Origin: Acidobacteria bacterium Ga0077534
GTDB lineage: Bacteria; Acidobacteriota; Blastocatellia; Pyrinomonadales; Pyrinomonadaceae
Assembly (NCBI GenBank): GCA_001464455.1
Contig: LNEI01000010.1
Location: forward strand, 124,001 to 188,000
Length of the DNA stretch: 64,000 nucleotides
Direction of reading: 5' to 3'
Each line of letters begins with the position of its first letter. Position 1 is the stretch's first letter. Shown here in pieces: positions 42,749 through 50,841 of this stretch. The notes beneath the pieces are model-generated. The model made no database searches. It had not been told where the DNA came from and saw only the letters and a list, made by a program, of their open reading frames with translations. The position numbers and the translations under genes are program-made.

Positions 42749-43416
42749 TGTTGAAACGCCCTTTTGCTATTGCCTGTTTGGTTGTTTTCGGACTTGCTTT
42801 AGCAGCCGGGATCGGCTTTTTGATCTATTACCAGAGTCTAAAGGACACACCGCAATATTCGCTTGCGTTATTGGTCGAGGCTGCAAAACGAGATGACCGG
42901 GCGGAAGTAAATTCGCTCGTTAACATCGATGCAGTCGTTGAGGATTTTGTACCGCAGATAACGAATAAGGCCGTCGAGATGTATGGCCGCGGACAACCGC
43001 CTGAGGTTCTCAGAAAGGTGGCGAGGCTTGCCCTTCCGCTTCTGCCAGCGGTGAAGGAGAGAGCGAAAGCTGAATTGCCCCGCGTGATCCGTGAGCGCAC
43101 GGCAAAGATGGGCTCGGTCCCTTTCTTTGCTATGGTTTTAGGAGCGGACCAATACCTCGACATCACCGTCAACGGCGATGAAGCCACGGTGAAAAGCAAG
43201 CTGCCGGAGCATCAGCTCGAGATGAAGATGCGAAGGACCGGCGACAGATGGCAGATCGTGGGGGTTCGCGATGAACAGGTGGCAACAGCCATCGCCCGCA
43301 AGATAGGGCAAGAGGTCATGGCGATCGCAGTCGGCGGTGGAAGTCGGGCCGCAGATCAATTCGGCATTGGAAATCTCACCGATCTGCTAAAACAGGCTGA
43401 AGAACTTGTGAAATAG
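42748..43416 (+). CDS. Membrane-anchored hypothetical (DUF2939-like) lodged between xseA and xseB
   Basis: A 222-residue protein with one N-terminal membrane helix ([24 protein letters not shown]) and a soluble C-terminal domain. Its core ([34 protein letters not shown], then [40 protein letters not shown]) resembles the DUF2939 layout: a helix pair followed by a cystatin-like sheet. It overlaps xseA by one base and ends two bases before xseB, so all three are translated as one unit. No link to ExoVII is known; the placement is unusual. Confidence 0.72.
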   Translation: MLKRPFAIACLVVFGLALAAGIGFLIYYQSLKDTPQYSLALLVEAAKRDDRAEVNSLVNIDAVVEDFVPQITNKAVEMYGRGQPPEVLRKVARLALPLLPAVKERAKAELPRVIRERTAKMGSVPFFAMVLGADQYLDITVNGDEATVKSKLPEHQLEMKMRRTGDRWQIVGVRDEQVATAIARKIGQEVMAIAVGGGSRAADQFGIGNLTDLLKQAEELVK

Positions 43417-43418
43417 AA

Positions 43419-43652
43419 ATGGAAAAAACGTTCGAAACATCGCTCGCTGAGCTCGAAAAGATCGTGACCCGGCTCGAAAACGGCGATCTGCCGCTCGAGG
43501 AAAGCCTCGAACTCTTTGAAATGGGTATCAAGCTTTCCCGTGAATGCCGTGAACGGCTAACCAACGCCGAGCGAAGGATCGAGATATTAACCAAGGACGT
43601 TAGCGGCGAGATCGTTGCAAAGAGCTTCGACCCGGACGACCTGCGGACCTAA
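43419..43652 (+). CDS. xseB: Exodeoxyribonuclease VII small subunit
   Basis: A 77-residue helical protein with the XseB signature ([41 protein letters not shown]). It forms the long filamentous part of ExoVII with XseA. It follows the DUF2939-like gene by two bases. Its presence in this operon with xseA confirms both. Confidence 0.95.
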   Translation: MEKTFETSLAELEKIVTRLENGDLPLEESLELFEMGIKLSRECRERLTNAERRIEILTKDVSGEIVAKSFDPDDLRT

Positions 43653-43664
43653 AAAAACGCACGA

Positions 43665-43696
43665 AACGCCACGAAAGGTTCTTAGTTCGTGGCGTT
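43665..43696. terminator. Bidirectional terminator between xseB and the peroxiredoxin gene
   Basis: A perfect 11-bp stem AACGCCACGAA (43665-43675) / TTCGTGGCGTT (43686-43696). A run of seven A at 43651-43657 gives the minus strand a U-tail a few bases after the stem. Confidence 0.75.
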
Positions 43697-43721
43697 AGGT
43701 GCTGATACTTGACTAGTTATG

Positions 43722-44285
43722 TTATTGCTTCTTCGCTGCGTCCGACTTCCGCTTTTGGAGCAGGTCGCAAGCCTGGTAAGCCCCGGTAGGATCGATAGCC
43801 GTGCGTCCGACTTCGACATGTTGGATCTTGCCTTCTTTGTCAATGACGAATGTGCCTCGAACCCCGTAACCTGAGGTTTCGTTGAAAAGGCCGTAGTCTT
43901 TTGTGGTGGTTCGTTTCCAGTCACTGAGGAGCGGAAACGTGACTTTTATGTCCTCAGCAAAACGCTTATTTGCTGCGAAGCTGTCCATTGAAATGCCGTA
44001 TATCTGAGTTTCAGTTGCGTCGAATTTGGCGATATCAGCCTGATACGCCTGGAGTTCTTTCGCTCAGCCACCTGTAAAGGCGAGGACGTAAAACGCGAGA
44101 ACGACATTCTTCTTACCGCGCAGATCGCTAAGCTTTACCTCTTTGCCGGTGGTATCGGACAGCTTAAAATCCGGAGCCATATCACCGACCTTCAAATGTG
44201 TGGTCGGCGGCGCCGGCGTAGCCTGTCCAAAGGCGAAAGAAGCGGTGGCGATCAAAACGGATAACGCTAAAATGATTTTTGTCAT
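43722..44285 (-). CDS. Selenocysteine-containing peroxiredoxin (exported), UGA at the peroxidatic position
   Basis: An exported peroxiredoxin of 187 residues that reduces hydrogen or organic peroxides in the periplasm. The signal peptide is [20 protein letters not shown]; the AhpC/TSA domain begins [19 protein letters not shown]. The frame is interrupted only by TGA at 44064-44066 (codon 74), and continues in the same frame to 43722. Peroxiredoxins have the motif P-x3-T-x2-C; here the sequence reads V-L-A-F-T-G-G-(TGA)-A-K-E, so TGA takes the place of the catalytic Cys. A SECIS-like hairpin follows at 44028-44049. The only Cys in the protein is Cys173 (AYQACDL), a possible resolving residue. 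ATG 44285 has a good AGAGG site. The alternative, a stop mutation in a Cys codon, cannot be excluded, but position, frame continuity and hairpin argue for selenocysteine. selA/B/C/D are not in this window. Confidence 0.8.
44028..44049 (-). promoter_or_regulatory. Putative bacterial SECIS element
   Basis: On the minus strand, GGCG-UAUCA (44049-44041), loop GGC (44040-44038), UGAUA (44037-44033), a one-base bulge (44032) and CGCC (44031-44028) form a 9-bp hairpin inside the coding region. The apical loop begins 23 bases after the UGA and starts with G, which fits the published general picture for bacterial SECIS (loop roughly 16-37 bases downstream, G in the first loop positions). Energy and SelB recognition were not tested. 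Confidence 0.65.
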
Positions 44286-44309
44286 TAAGTTACCTCTTTA
44301 AAGTGTAAA

Positions 44310-44343
44310 TTGCCGCCAGCGAAAAATCATTCGCTGACGGCAA
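44310..44343 (-). terminator. Hairpin between Bax-inhibitor-like gene and peroxiredoxin gene
   Basis: TTGCCG-C-CAGCGAA (44310-44323) pairs with TTCGCTG-A-CGGCAA (44330-44343): 13 pairs with one mismatch. Both flanking genes run on the minus strand, so it probably ends the upstream transcript, though the U-tail is weak (ATTTACACTTT). Confidence 0.65.
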
Positions 44344-44364
44344 GTAGAATAGCGCAGTTTACAT

Positions 44365-45075
44365 TTAATCTCGCGAACTGAAGATAGAAAGAATGTACCA
44401 GAAGAGCAGTGCAACGCTCGCAAACAGCGTCAACGAAGCCGCCACATGCTGGGATGTATTGAATCGATGCAGAACATTAGACGTTTCATATAGGATCGCC
44501 GTTCCAGCAAAGGCGACCATAATGAACGCAAACACGCTGCCCAGCGAGAATCCGAAGATCGCACTCGCAATAATGAAGCCGAGGGCGGCAAATCCGCCGA
44601 TTGCGAGGATTGGGCCGAGGAACGAGAAATCGGTCCGCGTAATAAAAACGGTTAGCGTAATGCCCAAGAATAGACCGAGCGTAGTAATTCCGGCCTTCAT
44701 CAGGACCGAGCCATCGCCGGAAACGGAAGTTGCCAAATAGATGAGCGGAACAAATATAACAGCTTCAGCGAGAATGAAGACGCCTAAGCCAAGATACTGG
44801 ACTGCCTTCGATGTGTCCGATACCGCCCAGCGATTTGCGAGAAACGAAACGCCCATGAAAAGTCCAAGGACAAGCAGCCAGCCCATCGCTCCACCACTAA
44901 ATAACAGGCTAGCGATAATACCGGCTATTGGCGTTGCAAAGAAGAATGCTTCGACACCGATAAATGCGAGTATCGCGACGGCGAGCAACGTATAGGTCTT
45001 CCGAATGAACGCCGCCCGCTCAATGGGGGCCGCCTGAGCGACCGAGTTTCCGAAAGTGGTTGTGAAATTATCCAT
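44365..45075 (-). CDS. Bax inhibitor-1 (YccA/YbhL) family membrane protein
   Basis: A 236-residue protein with seven hydrophobic segments and the family's N-terminal FIRKTYTLLAVAILAFIGVEAFFF and C-terminal LYETSNVLHRF signature with the acidic residues thought to form the ion-gating pair. Bacterial members act as calcium leak or stress-modulating channels and interact with FtsH. AGGAGG precedes ATG 45075 closely, giving strong expression. It is separated from DoxX by about 60 bases and may share a promoter. Confidence 0.9.
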   Translation of the reverse strand: MDNFTTTFGNSVAQAAPIERAAFIRKTYTLLAVAILAFIGVEAFFFATPIAGIIASLLFSGGAMGWLLVLGLFMGVSFLANRWAVSDTSKAVQYLGLGVFILAEAVIFVPLIYLATSVSGDGSVLMKAGITTLGLFLGITLTVFITRTDFSFLGPILAIGGFAALGFIIASAIFGFSLGSVFAFIMVAFAGTAILYETSNVLHRFNTSQHVAASLTLFASVALLFWYILSIFSSRD

Positions 45076-45137
45076 ATACCTCCTAGTAATTTCGTAATGT
45101 TAGATGTAGATCCCGCGAAAAAAGTTCGAAGTGATCA

Positions 45138-45548
45138 TTAGGTAGTTTCTGGGCGATTACGAAAGAATATGGACTCGACGCTCCAAATGCCGGACCCTCG
45201 TGCTGCGATGTAAAGCAAGACAAAGCAATAAAGAACAGCGAGTTCACCGCGATTCTGAATCGGCAGGAACTGCTGCATACTAAAATGCCATCCGAAGTAC
45301 GCGACAGCCATTGTTCCACTCGAAATGAAGGCTGCGACGCTCGTAAATAAGCCAATCATTATGAGGATTCCGCCAATCAGTTCAATACCGCCCCCAACAG
45401 CCATTAGCGTAGATAACTCGCCGCCACCACCCTGCGAGGGAGGGAATCCGAATAATTTCTGCGTACCGTGCCACATAAACAAGAAGCCCGTGATAATCCT
45501 CATGATGGCATACGCATAGGTAGCGTATCGGCCAAGAAATCTATCCAT
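45138..45548 (-). CDS. DoxX-family membrane protein
   Basis: A 136-residue membrane protein with four helices, beginning MDRFLGRYATYAYAIMRIITGFLFMWHGTQKLFGFPP, the DoxX family signature (R...G..f...G..Kl). ATG 45548 with GGAG nine bases upstream is preferred to the TTG at 45551. Members are associated with thiol or quinone redox at the membrane; exact role is unknown. It probably belongs with the Bax-inhibitor-like gene downstream and the peroxiredoxin in a redox/stress neighbourhood. Confidence 0.88.
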   Translation of the reverse strand: MDRFLGRYATYAYAIMRIITGFLFMWHGTQKLFGFPPSQGGGGELSTLMAVGGGIELIGGILIMIGLFTSVAAFISSGTMAVAYFGWHFSMQQFLPIQNRGELAVLYCFVLLYIAARGSGIWSVESIFFRNRPETT

Positions 45549-45604
45549 CAATAAAATCTCCTATAGTAGAAATCTGATTGTATCAAAACGAGGTCAAATA
45601 GCAC

Positions 45605-46021
45605 TCAAAATGACCAAATAACATAAGCACCGCCGAGCCCAATAAGCCCGGCTATTGTCACAATCGCCCGTACGAAGCCTTTGCTCCGCCGCCCAACGAC
45701 AACTTGATACATCCCGATAGCAAATGACATCAGCCCGAAAGCGATCAGCAAGCCAAACAGGCCTAGAATGACTAGCTTTTGCTGTTCGTCGCCTGTGAAA
45801 CGTGCTCCTGTCGGGTCGGTCGCTCGAAATGCAGCGAGAGCCCAAGACACCAAATACACCATGAAGAAGGTTAATATTGCTCCGAGCACGGCGAGCAAGG
45901 CGCCGCGGATCCGTGTGGCCGTCGCGGTATGCAGACCACGTTCGCATCGAGGACAGACGGCTTCAGCCGTTTCGGCGAAATAGCCGCATCGATAACAGGA
46001 ACGCAGAACTGACGTGCTCAT
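45605..46021 (-). CDS. Zinc-ribbon membrane protein, hypothetical
   Basis: A 138-residue protein starting at ATG 46021. An N-terminal zinc ribbon is plain: CYRCGYFAETAEAVCPRC with two C-x2-C pairs. Then come three membrane helices (RGALLAVLGAILTFFMVYLVSWAL, LVILGLFGLLIAFGLMSFAIGMYQVVVG, FVRAIVTIAGLIGLGGAYVIW). Such ribbon-plus-membrane proteins are common and unnamed. It follows the pckG terminator and precedes DoxX. Not further assignable. Confidence 0.72.
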   Translation of the reverse strand: MSTSVLRSCYRCGYFAETAEAVCPRCERGLHTATATRIRGALLAVLGAILTFFMVYLVSWALAAFRATDPTGARFTGDEQQKLVILGLFGLLIAFGLMSFAIGMYQVVVGRRSKGFVRAIVTIAGLIGLGGAYVIWSF

Positions 46022-46052
46022 AAGGATCGGTTGGACGAATGATACCAAAAGC

Positions 46053-46080
46053 AAAGGCCGCCCCCAAAAGGACGGCCCTT
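46053..46080 (-). terminator. Intrinsic terminator after pckG
   Basis: On the minus strand AAGGGCCGTCC and GGGCGGCCTTT form an 11-bp stem with two G-U wobbles and a TTTTGG loop, followed by a T-rich tail. It ends the pckG transcript. Confidence 0.78.
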
Positions 46081-46108
46081 AGACTTCTTAAAGAGCGGAG
46101 GAATAAGA

Positions 46109-47998
46109 TTACTCTGCTTTTGCGACTGCCTTAACCACTTCGGGTTCCGGTCGCGGTGCCGCAAGTCCTAGTTCTGGCGAACGCCAGAGGTTCGAGACCA
46201 GCAGTTCCCGTATAAAAGTCATTTCCTTTGGCAGACGGTCATAGAGCTGGAAGAAAAGCTCGTCGTGCATTGCGATCTCCTTCAGCCACAAATCGCGGTC
46301 GAGGTTCATGACCTTGTCCCACTGTTCGCGGCTAAAATCGAGTCCGCGCCAGTCAATGTCGTCGTAGCGCGGCATCCATCCAAGTGGCGTTTCGACTCCT
46401 TTTGAGACGCCGCGTGACCGCTCAACTATCCACTTAAGCACGCGCATATTGTCGCCGAAACCGGGCCAGGCGAACTTTCCATTCTCGTCCTTGAGGAACC
46501 AGTTGACGCTGAAAATACGGGGTGGTTCCGGTATCTGTCGGCCAAAATCAAGCCAATGAGCGAAATAGTCCCCCATGTGATAACCGGCAAACGGTAGCAT
46601 TGCGAACGGGTCGCGACGTACCTCGCCGATATTGCCGAACGCAGCGGCGGTCATTTCCGAACCCATCGTCGCGGCCTGATAAACGCCGAAAGCCCAGTTA
46701 AACGACTGCTGTACAAGCGGAACGACGCTATTTCGTCGGCCACCGAATATGAACGCCGAGACCGGAACGCCTTTTGGATCGTTGAAATTTTCGTCGACGA
46801 CAGGGCACTGCGTGATCGGTGCAGTAAATCGAGCATTTGGGTGGGCTGCTTTGGCTTCGCTCGAAGGAGTCCAATCGTTGCCCTGCCAGTCGATGGCGTG
46901 TGCTGGCGGTTCGCCGTCCATTCCTTCCCACCAGATGTCGCCTTCGTCGGTCAGGGCGACGTTGGTGAAGATGGCGTTCTCCGTGATGGATTCCATCGCG
47001 TTCGGGTTCGTCGAGTAGTTCGTACCCGGTGCCACGCCAAAGAAGCCGTTTTCGGGGTTGATAGCCCGCAGTTTGCCGGTTTCGTCGGGTTTGATCCAAG
47101 CGATGTCGTCACCGACGGTGGTTATCTTCCAGCCTTCTTCCTGAAACGGCTTGGGCGGGATGAGCATGGCGAAATTGGTCTTGCCGCAAGCCGAAGGAAA
47201 CGCCGCACAGACGTAATCCTTCTTACCGTCTGGTGACTCAACACCGACGATCAGCATGTGCTCTGCAAGCCAACCCTGAGCGCGGCCGAGGGTCGAAGCG
47301 ATCCTCAAAGCGAGACATTTCTTGCCCAAAAGTGCGTTTCCGCCGTATCCCGAGCCGTACGAAACGATCGAATTTTCTTCGGGGAAGTGAACGATGTATT
47401 TGTCCTTAGGATCTGGTGAACAAGGCCACGCGACGTCGGCCTGGCCCTCAGCCAGAGGCATGCCGACCGAGTGCAGACAGCGCGTAAACTCGCCGTTACC
47501 GAGTGCGTCGAGAGCCTGTTTACCCATGCGGGTCATTATCCGCATGTTGACCGCGACGTAAGGTGAATCCGAAAGCTGCACGCCAAATTGCGAGATCGGC
47601 GAGCCGATCGGGCCCATGCAAAACGGAACGACATACATCGTGCGGCCCTTCATTGCTCCGTTGAATTTCTTTTTGAGGATCGCCTTCATTTCGACCGGGG
47701 CCATCCAGTTGTTGGTCGGCCCGGCGTCGCCCTTGGCAAACGAGCAAATGTAGGTGCGGTCCTCGACACGGGCGACGTCCGAAGGGTGCGAGCGGGCCAG
47801 GAACGAGTTCGGCCGCTTTTCGGGGTTCAGTCTGATAAACGTACCGGAATCAACCATTTCCTGACACAGGCGGTCGTATTCTTCCTGCGAACCGTCGCAC
47901 CAATGCACGGCGTCCGGCTTACAAAGATCGACCGCGTCAGTCACCCAACGGATCAGCTCTTCGTTAGTAACATTTGATGGAATATTGAGCTCAATCAT
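46109..47998 (-). CDS. pckG: Phosphoenolpyruvate carboxykinase (GTP)
   Basis: Converts oxaloacetate plus GTP to phosphoenolpyruvate, the first committed gluconeogenic step. 629 residues, the usual size for the GTP class. The nucleotide-binding motif [10 protein letters not shown] is at about 266-275 with the hyper-reactive Cys; the metal/substrate regions include [20 protein letters not shown] and [14 protein letters not shown], with RRN in [14 protein letters not shown] 47998 is preceded by CTGGAG at a good distance. An operator-like palindrome (48104-48119) and repeats lie upstream. It works with propionate/amino-acid breakdown suggested elsewhere in this window. Confidence 0.97.
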   Translation of the reverse strand: MIELNIPSNVTNEELIRWVTDAVDLCKPDAVHWCDGSQEEYDRLCQEMVDSGTFIRLNPEKRPNSFLARSHPSDVARVEDRTYICSFAKGDAGPTNNWMAPVEMKAILKKKFNGAMKGRTMYVVPFCMGPIGSPISQFGVQLSDSPYVAVNMRIMTRMGKQALDALGNGEFTRCLHSVGMPLAEGQADVAWPCSPDPKDKYIVHFPEENSIVSYGSGYGGNALLGKKCLALRIASTLGRAQGWLAEHMLIVGVESPDGKKDYVCAAFPSACGKTNFAMLIPPKPFQEEGWKITTVGDDIAWIKPDETGKLRAINPENGFFGVAPGTNYSTNPNAMESITENAIFTNVALTDEGDIWWEGMDGEPPAHAIDWQGNDWTPSSEAKAAHPNARFTAPITQCPVVDENFNDPKGVPVSAFIFGGRRNSVVPLVQQSFNWAFGVYQAATMGSEMTAAAFGNIGEVRRDPFAMLPFAGYHMGDYFAHWLDFGRQIPEPPRIFSVNWFLKDENGKFAWPGFGDNMRVLKWIVERSRGVSKGVETPLGWMPRYDDIDWRGLDFSREQWDKVMNLDRDLWLKEIAMHDELFFQLYDRLPKEMTFIRELLVSNLWRSPELGLAAPRPEPEVVKAVAKAE

Positions 47999-48103
47999 AA
48001 GATTCTCCAGTCTAAAGATCGTAAAAAAGCGACTATCAAAATTACAAAAACGAGCAATAACGCCCGTTTTTTGGTGTTATTTGATTACCTTATCACGACA
48101 TAA

Positions 48104-48119
48104 TGTGTTTGTTAACACA
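48104..48119 (-). promoter_or_regulatory. Operator-like palindrome upstream of pckG
   Basis: TGTGTT-TGTT-AACACA is a 6+4+6 inverted repeat about 105 bases before the pckG ATG. Closer to the gene, at about 48040-48075, a hairpin AAAACG-GC/GC-CGTTTT with a T-run could attenuate the leader. No regulator is identified. Confidence 0.35.
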
Positions 48120-48175
48120 ATAGCAATAGTTAAGCGGTTAGCTGGGAAAAATGTCGGCGGGAAAATGAGAGTTCA

Positions 48176-48252
48176 AAATTCAAGGTTCAAAATTATAAAT
48201 TCGGCACTCGAATACCTAAAACCAAAGATCAAAGGTCAAAGATCAAGCACCA
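48176..48252. repeat. Short-motif repeat block (TTCAAAA / AAAGATC)
   Basis: Tandem 6-8 base motifs, first TTCAAAATTCAAGGTTCAAAATT, then CAAAGATCAAAGGTCAAAGATC, both A/T-rich and of the same family style as the block in the pseudopilin gene. Confidence 0.7.
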
Positions 48253-48604
48253 AAGAACGAGCGTCACAGAGTTGCGTCCGGGGACGCTTTTCGGGTGGAA
48301 TTCCGAACCGTTTTATGCGTTCTCCGAACCGCTGTGACGTCGATGGTTGGACGAAACCCGATCCCATCTTGCGACCCATCGACCGGTTCCATTGTGTGAT
48401 ACATCGGCCTGACTACGCATTTTTTATACATTTCAAGCATTTTGCGTCAATTTACGCATAATACGACGTTTCACGCGGTTTAGCATTCAAATTCTCAGCA
48501 GAATATGGCAGCGTAGAAAGTCGGAGCCGGGAACGACAGTGACCGGGGCATTCAAAGCCGCGTGTTGTTAAAGCCTCAACCACGGCGAATACGGAACGTC
48601 ACGG

Positions 48605-48646
48605 ATCAAGACCAAAGATCAAAGCTCAAAGCTCCAAGATCAAAAA
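48605..48646. repeat. Short-motif repeat block (AAAGATCAAAG) directly before a gene start
   Basis: Repeated AAGATCAAAG / AAGCTCAAAG units end four bases before the ATG at 48650, so the repeat would be in the 5' untranslated region of that gene. Confidence 0.65.
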
Positions 48647-48649
48647 ACT

Positions 48650-49099
48650 ATGAAACGAAACTGGCAGCAATGTTCTCCGACACAAAGATTGGGCCGTTGG
48701 CGGGTTCCGCAGGCGACGATGAACCGCCGGGGCGACCTAAAGCTCAGCCGCGTAGCCTGGGAAATGCTGGGTCTCGCTCCGTACGCTTTCGTGCTGTTCG
48801 ACAAACCCAACCAGACCATCGGCATCCGCCCGTGCCGCGGCCATCTGAAAGACACCTTCAAACTCACCGCCGATGGCCGCCACGGAGCCGCAGTCCTAAA
48901 TCTAGCGAGTCTCCGCTACGATTTCGGCATCAAGTTCGACATCACGATCCGCTTTCACGAGATCCACGCCGACCAAGACGGCACCCTCATCCTCGACCTG
49001 ACCAAAGCCACCGCCGCCTACCACGGCCACCGCATCGGAGCCTTTCACAGCGAACGAAAAGAAAAACTCGAACGCAAACGCCAAGTCGCCCCGTATTAA
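48650..49099 (+). CDS. Conserved hypothetical protein, 149 aa
   Basis: I do not recognise a named family. The 149-residue frame is more protein-like than the overlapping one at 48562-49176 (Arg/Pro-rich, a shadow). It starts MKRNWQQCSPTQRLGRWR (very basic), then VPQATMNRRGDLKLSRVAWEMLG, a hydrophobic FVLFDKPNQTIGI segment and an LTKATAAYHGHRIGAFHSERKEKLERKRQ basic tail. The N- and C-terminal basic ends suggest nucleic-acid contact, but this is a guess. It stands alone behind the repeat block. Confidence 0.6.
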   Translation: MKRNWQQCSPTQRLGRWRVPQATMNRRGDLKLSRVAWEMLGLAPYAFVLFDKPNQTIGIRPCRGHLKDTFKLTADGRHGAAVLNLASLRYDFGIKFDITIRFHEIHADQDGTLILDLTKATAAYHGHRIGAFHSERKEKLERKRQVAPY

Positions 49100-49254
49100 A
49101 TCCGCGACACCTAAAATGCCCAAGCCGCGCCACCAAACCCTTTTTTCGCCCTGGCGTCAATTTTACGACAAGTTGAGTGATGAAGATAAGCGATGCTTCC
49201 GATTACACTCGTGTATTTCACTGCACCATAAGGGTAAGATCATCCGTTTGGTCG

Positions 49255-50202
49255 CTACGCGACGGCGGTTGATGGGTCGGGATCGGATGGCTTTGATCTG
49301 TATTGCACTAGGGTGTGAGAACAGACGGTCGCTATGATGATGATTCCGCCGAGGATGGCCCAGTTTGAGGGGCGTTCGCCGACGAAGAGGAAGACCCAGA
49401 CGGGGTTCAGGAGCGGTTCGATGAAGCCGATAATACTGGCGTCGAGTGGGCGGGTGCCGCCGCGGACTCCTTTTATGAAGAGGATGTACGAGATGCCGAT
49501 CTGGAATATGCCGAGGAAGGCGACGGCGGCGTAGTCCATGAGGCCTGCTGTCGGGATCGCGGCTATTCCGCTCGGGAGCGTGAGCAGGGCTAGCAGGAAG
49601 TTGCCGTAGATGACCGTGATCGTGCCGCTCATCCCCATTGCCCGCGGGTGGCGGAGCAGCATTATGTAAAGGCCGAGGAAGATGCCCGAACCCAGGGCGG
49701 CAATATTGCCCTGATAATCGCCGATCGACAGATCGCCCACGAAAAACAAACTCATCCCTGCCAGGCAGAAGACGACCGTCACGAGATCGCGCCAGTGAAA
49801 TTTTTCGCCGATGACAAACGGGGCGAGGATGAGGATATAGATCGGGGCGGTGTATTGGAGAAAGATCGCGTTGGCGGCGGTCGTGTGCTTTGTCGCCCAG
49901 ACGAACAGGAACAGCAGCGTCGCGTAGATCACGCTGCACATCGCCCCAAAAGCATTTATCCGCAGCCCGTCCTTCCACGTCAGGATCAGGACCGTTATCC
50001 CGGCCAGCAGCGAACGAAAAAACGTCACCTGATAGGCGTCAAGATTCGTCGCGAGCTTGATAAACATACCGCCGGTGCTCCAGAGGAGTACGGCGATAAC
50101 GACCAACATGACCGGGGAAATAGTTTTCTTGTCTTCAGACACGAGCGATATTTTAACGCAGAGACAGTTAGAACCGAGAACAAGCGACGCGAGTTTTCGC
50201 AT
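49255..50202 (-). CDS. EamA/DMT-family transporter (drug/metabolite exporter)
   Basis: A membrane protein with ten helices made of two EamA repeats (VMLVVIAVLLWSTGGMFIKLAT... and GNIAALGSGIFLGLYIML...). The second half has PLLNPVWVFLFVGERPSNWAI, the family's conserved end. Length 315 from ATG 50202; a GTG at 50142 giving 295 residues is an alternative and would place the first helix closer to the N-terminus. These carriers export amino acids, drugs or metabolites; substrate unknown. It is divergent from the secreted-protein gene at 50264. Confidence 0.88.
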   Translation of the reverse strand: MRKLASLVLGSNCLCVKISLVSEDKKTISPVMLVVIAVLLWSTGGMFIKLATNLDAYQVTFFRSLLAGITVLILTWKDGLRINAFGAMCSVIYATLLFLFVWATKHTTAANAIFLQYTAPIYILILAPFVIGEKFHWRDLVTVVFCLAGMSLFFVGDLSIGDYQGNIAALGSGIFLGLYIMLLRHPRAMGMSGTITVIYGNFLLALLTLPSGIAAIPTAGLMDYAAVAFLGIFQIGISYILFIKGVRGGTRPLDASIIGFIEPLLNPVWVFLFVGERPSNWAILGGIIIIATVCSHTLVQYRSKPSDPDPSTAVA

Positions 50203-50263
50203 CTATTCTCTATCATTTGCGTGTATCATGCTGTTGCCGTCTTTCTAGTTTTCTTTCACTACC

Positions 50264-50725
50264 ATGAACAAAAAACTTTTCTCTATTATCGCCTGTTTTC
50301 TGAACGCTTTGCTTTTTGTATGTGTGGCAAACGGCCAGCTGGCTTCCGATGTTGAAAACCGGGACGAGTTCGAACTTGTCGTTCGCCTAAACCAGCCTTG
50401 GCTTGAACTGGTAGAGTTTGCAACGAAAGTGAAGCCTGATAGCCCGTTTTCGGGCACTATCACGGATAAGAAGGGAAATATCTATAGGCTCGGAGGAATG
50501 CTGCTCCCCAAAAAAGATGGGCGCTATCGACTAGTTCTGACGACCGTTCATCCGGACGATGGCGGAATCGGAACGATGGTACCTGAGCTGGAGCTCGATA
50601 AACCGGGCATCTCACAGTGTTCAGGAAGCGGGATCGTGCGGAATTGTGTTAGGGTCAGATTGTCTAAAGTGGCGAAATCGGCTGAAGAAAATTTAGCCGA
50701 ACCACTTGACAAGATTATTCTGTAA
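50264..50725 (+). CDS. Secreted hypothetical protein, 153 aa
   Basis: An exported protein: signal peptide MNKKLFSIIACFLNALLFVCVANGQ, then a small beta-rich domain (ELVVRLNQPWLELVEFATK, GTITDKKGNIYRLGGMLLPKKDGRYRLVLTTV) and a Cys pair (SQCSGSGIVRNCVR) that may be disulfide bonded. No family recognised. Its stop codon lies inside the first TGTAAC operator (50721-50739), so the promoter region of the next operon begins in the gene end. Confidence 0.6.
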   Translation: MNKKLFSIIACFLNALLFVCVANGQLASDVENRDEFELVVRLNQPWLELVEFATKVKPDSPFSGTITDKKGNIYRLGGMLLPKKDGRYRLVLTTVHPDDGGIGTMVPELELDKPGISQCSGSGIVRNCVRVRLSKVAKSAEENLAEPLDKIIL

Positions 50726-50739
50726 CGAATATAGTTACA
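50721..50739. promoter_or_regulatory. Operator 1: TGTAAC-N7-GTTACA
   Basis: A perfect palindrome with 7-base spacer GAATATA, overlapping the stop codon of the preceding gene and 103 bases before the SDR ATG at 50842. A second identical-type palindrome lies at 50797-50815. A TetR regulator gene nearby is the likely binder. Confidence 0.65.
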
Positions 50740-50740
50740 A

Positions 50741-50787
50741 ATGTTCGGAATGCTTCACAGGTCTTAACAGCTTCCGAACATATTTTT
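50741..50787 (+). terminator. Probable terminator of the secreted-protein gene between the two operators
   Basis: ATGTTCGGAA (50741-50750) and TTCCGAACAT (50772-50781) are exact complements with a 21-base loop, followed by ATTTTTAAC. Confidence 0.6.
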
Positions 50788-50796
50788 AACTTGAAC

Positions 50797-50815
50797 TGTA
50801 ACAAATAATGTTACA
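50797..50815. promoter_or_regulatory. Operator 2: TGTAAC-N7-GTTACA
   Basis: Palindrome with spacer AAATAAT directly after TTGAAC, which could be a -35 element; another GTAAC half-site follows at 50821. Same sequence as operator 1. It lies 27 bases before the SDR ATG, ideal for repression. Confidence 0.65.
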
Positions 50816-50841
50816 GAAAGGTAACACGAGAGGGAAATGCA

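Larger units (their letters stand above)
47999..48649. other. Long intergenic region with short-motif repeats (651 bp)
   Basis: Between pckG (minus) and the hypothetical gene at 48650. It contains the pckG promoter and operator region (to about 48130), a block of TTCAAAATT/AAGGTTCAAAATT units and CAAAGATCAAAGGTCAAAGATCAAG units (48176-48252), and a second block of AAGATCAAAG-like units (48605-48646) ending just before the ATG. The rest shows no protein-like frame. Confidence 0.6.

Noticed and set aside
44064-44285. Treating the peroxiredoxin halves (43722-43988 and 44064-44285) as two genes or a pseudogene
   Set aside because: Both lie in one frame, the interruption is a single TGA at the catalytic position, and a fitting hairpin follows. 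A simple pseudogene would not be expected to preserve the rest so well.
48562-49176. Plus-strand ORF with long Arg/Pro/His runs
   Set aside because: It is an out-of-frame shadow of the 48650-49099 gene.
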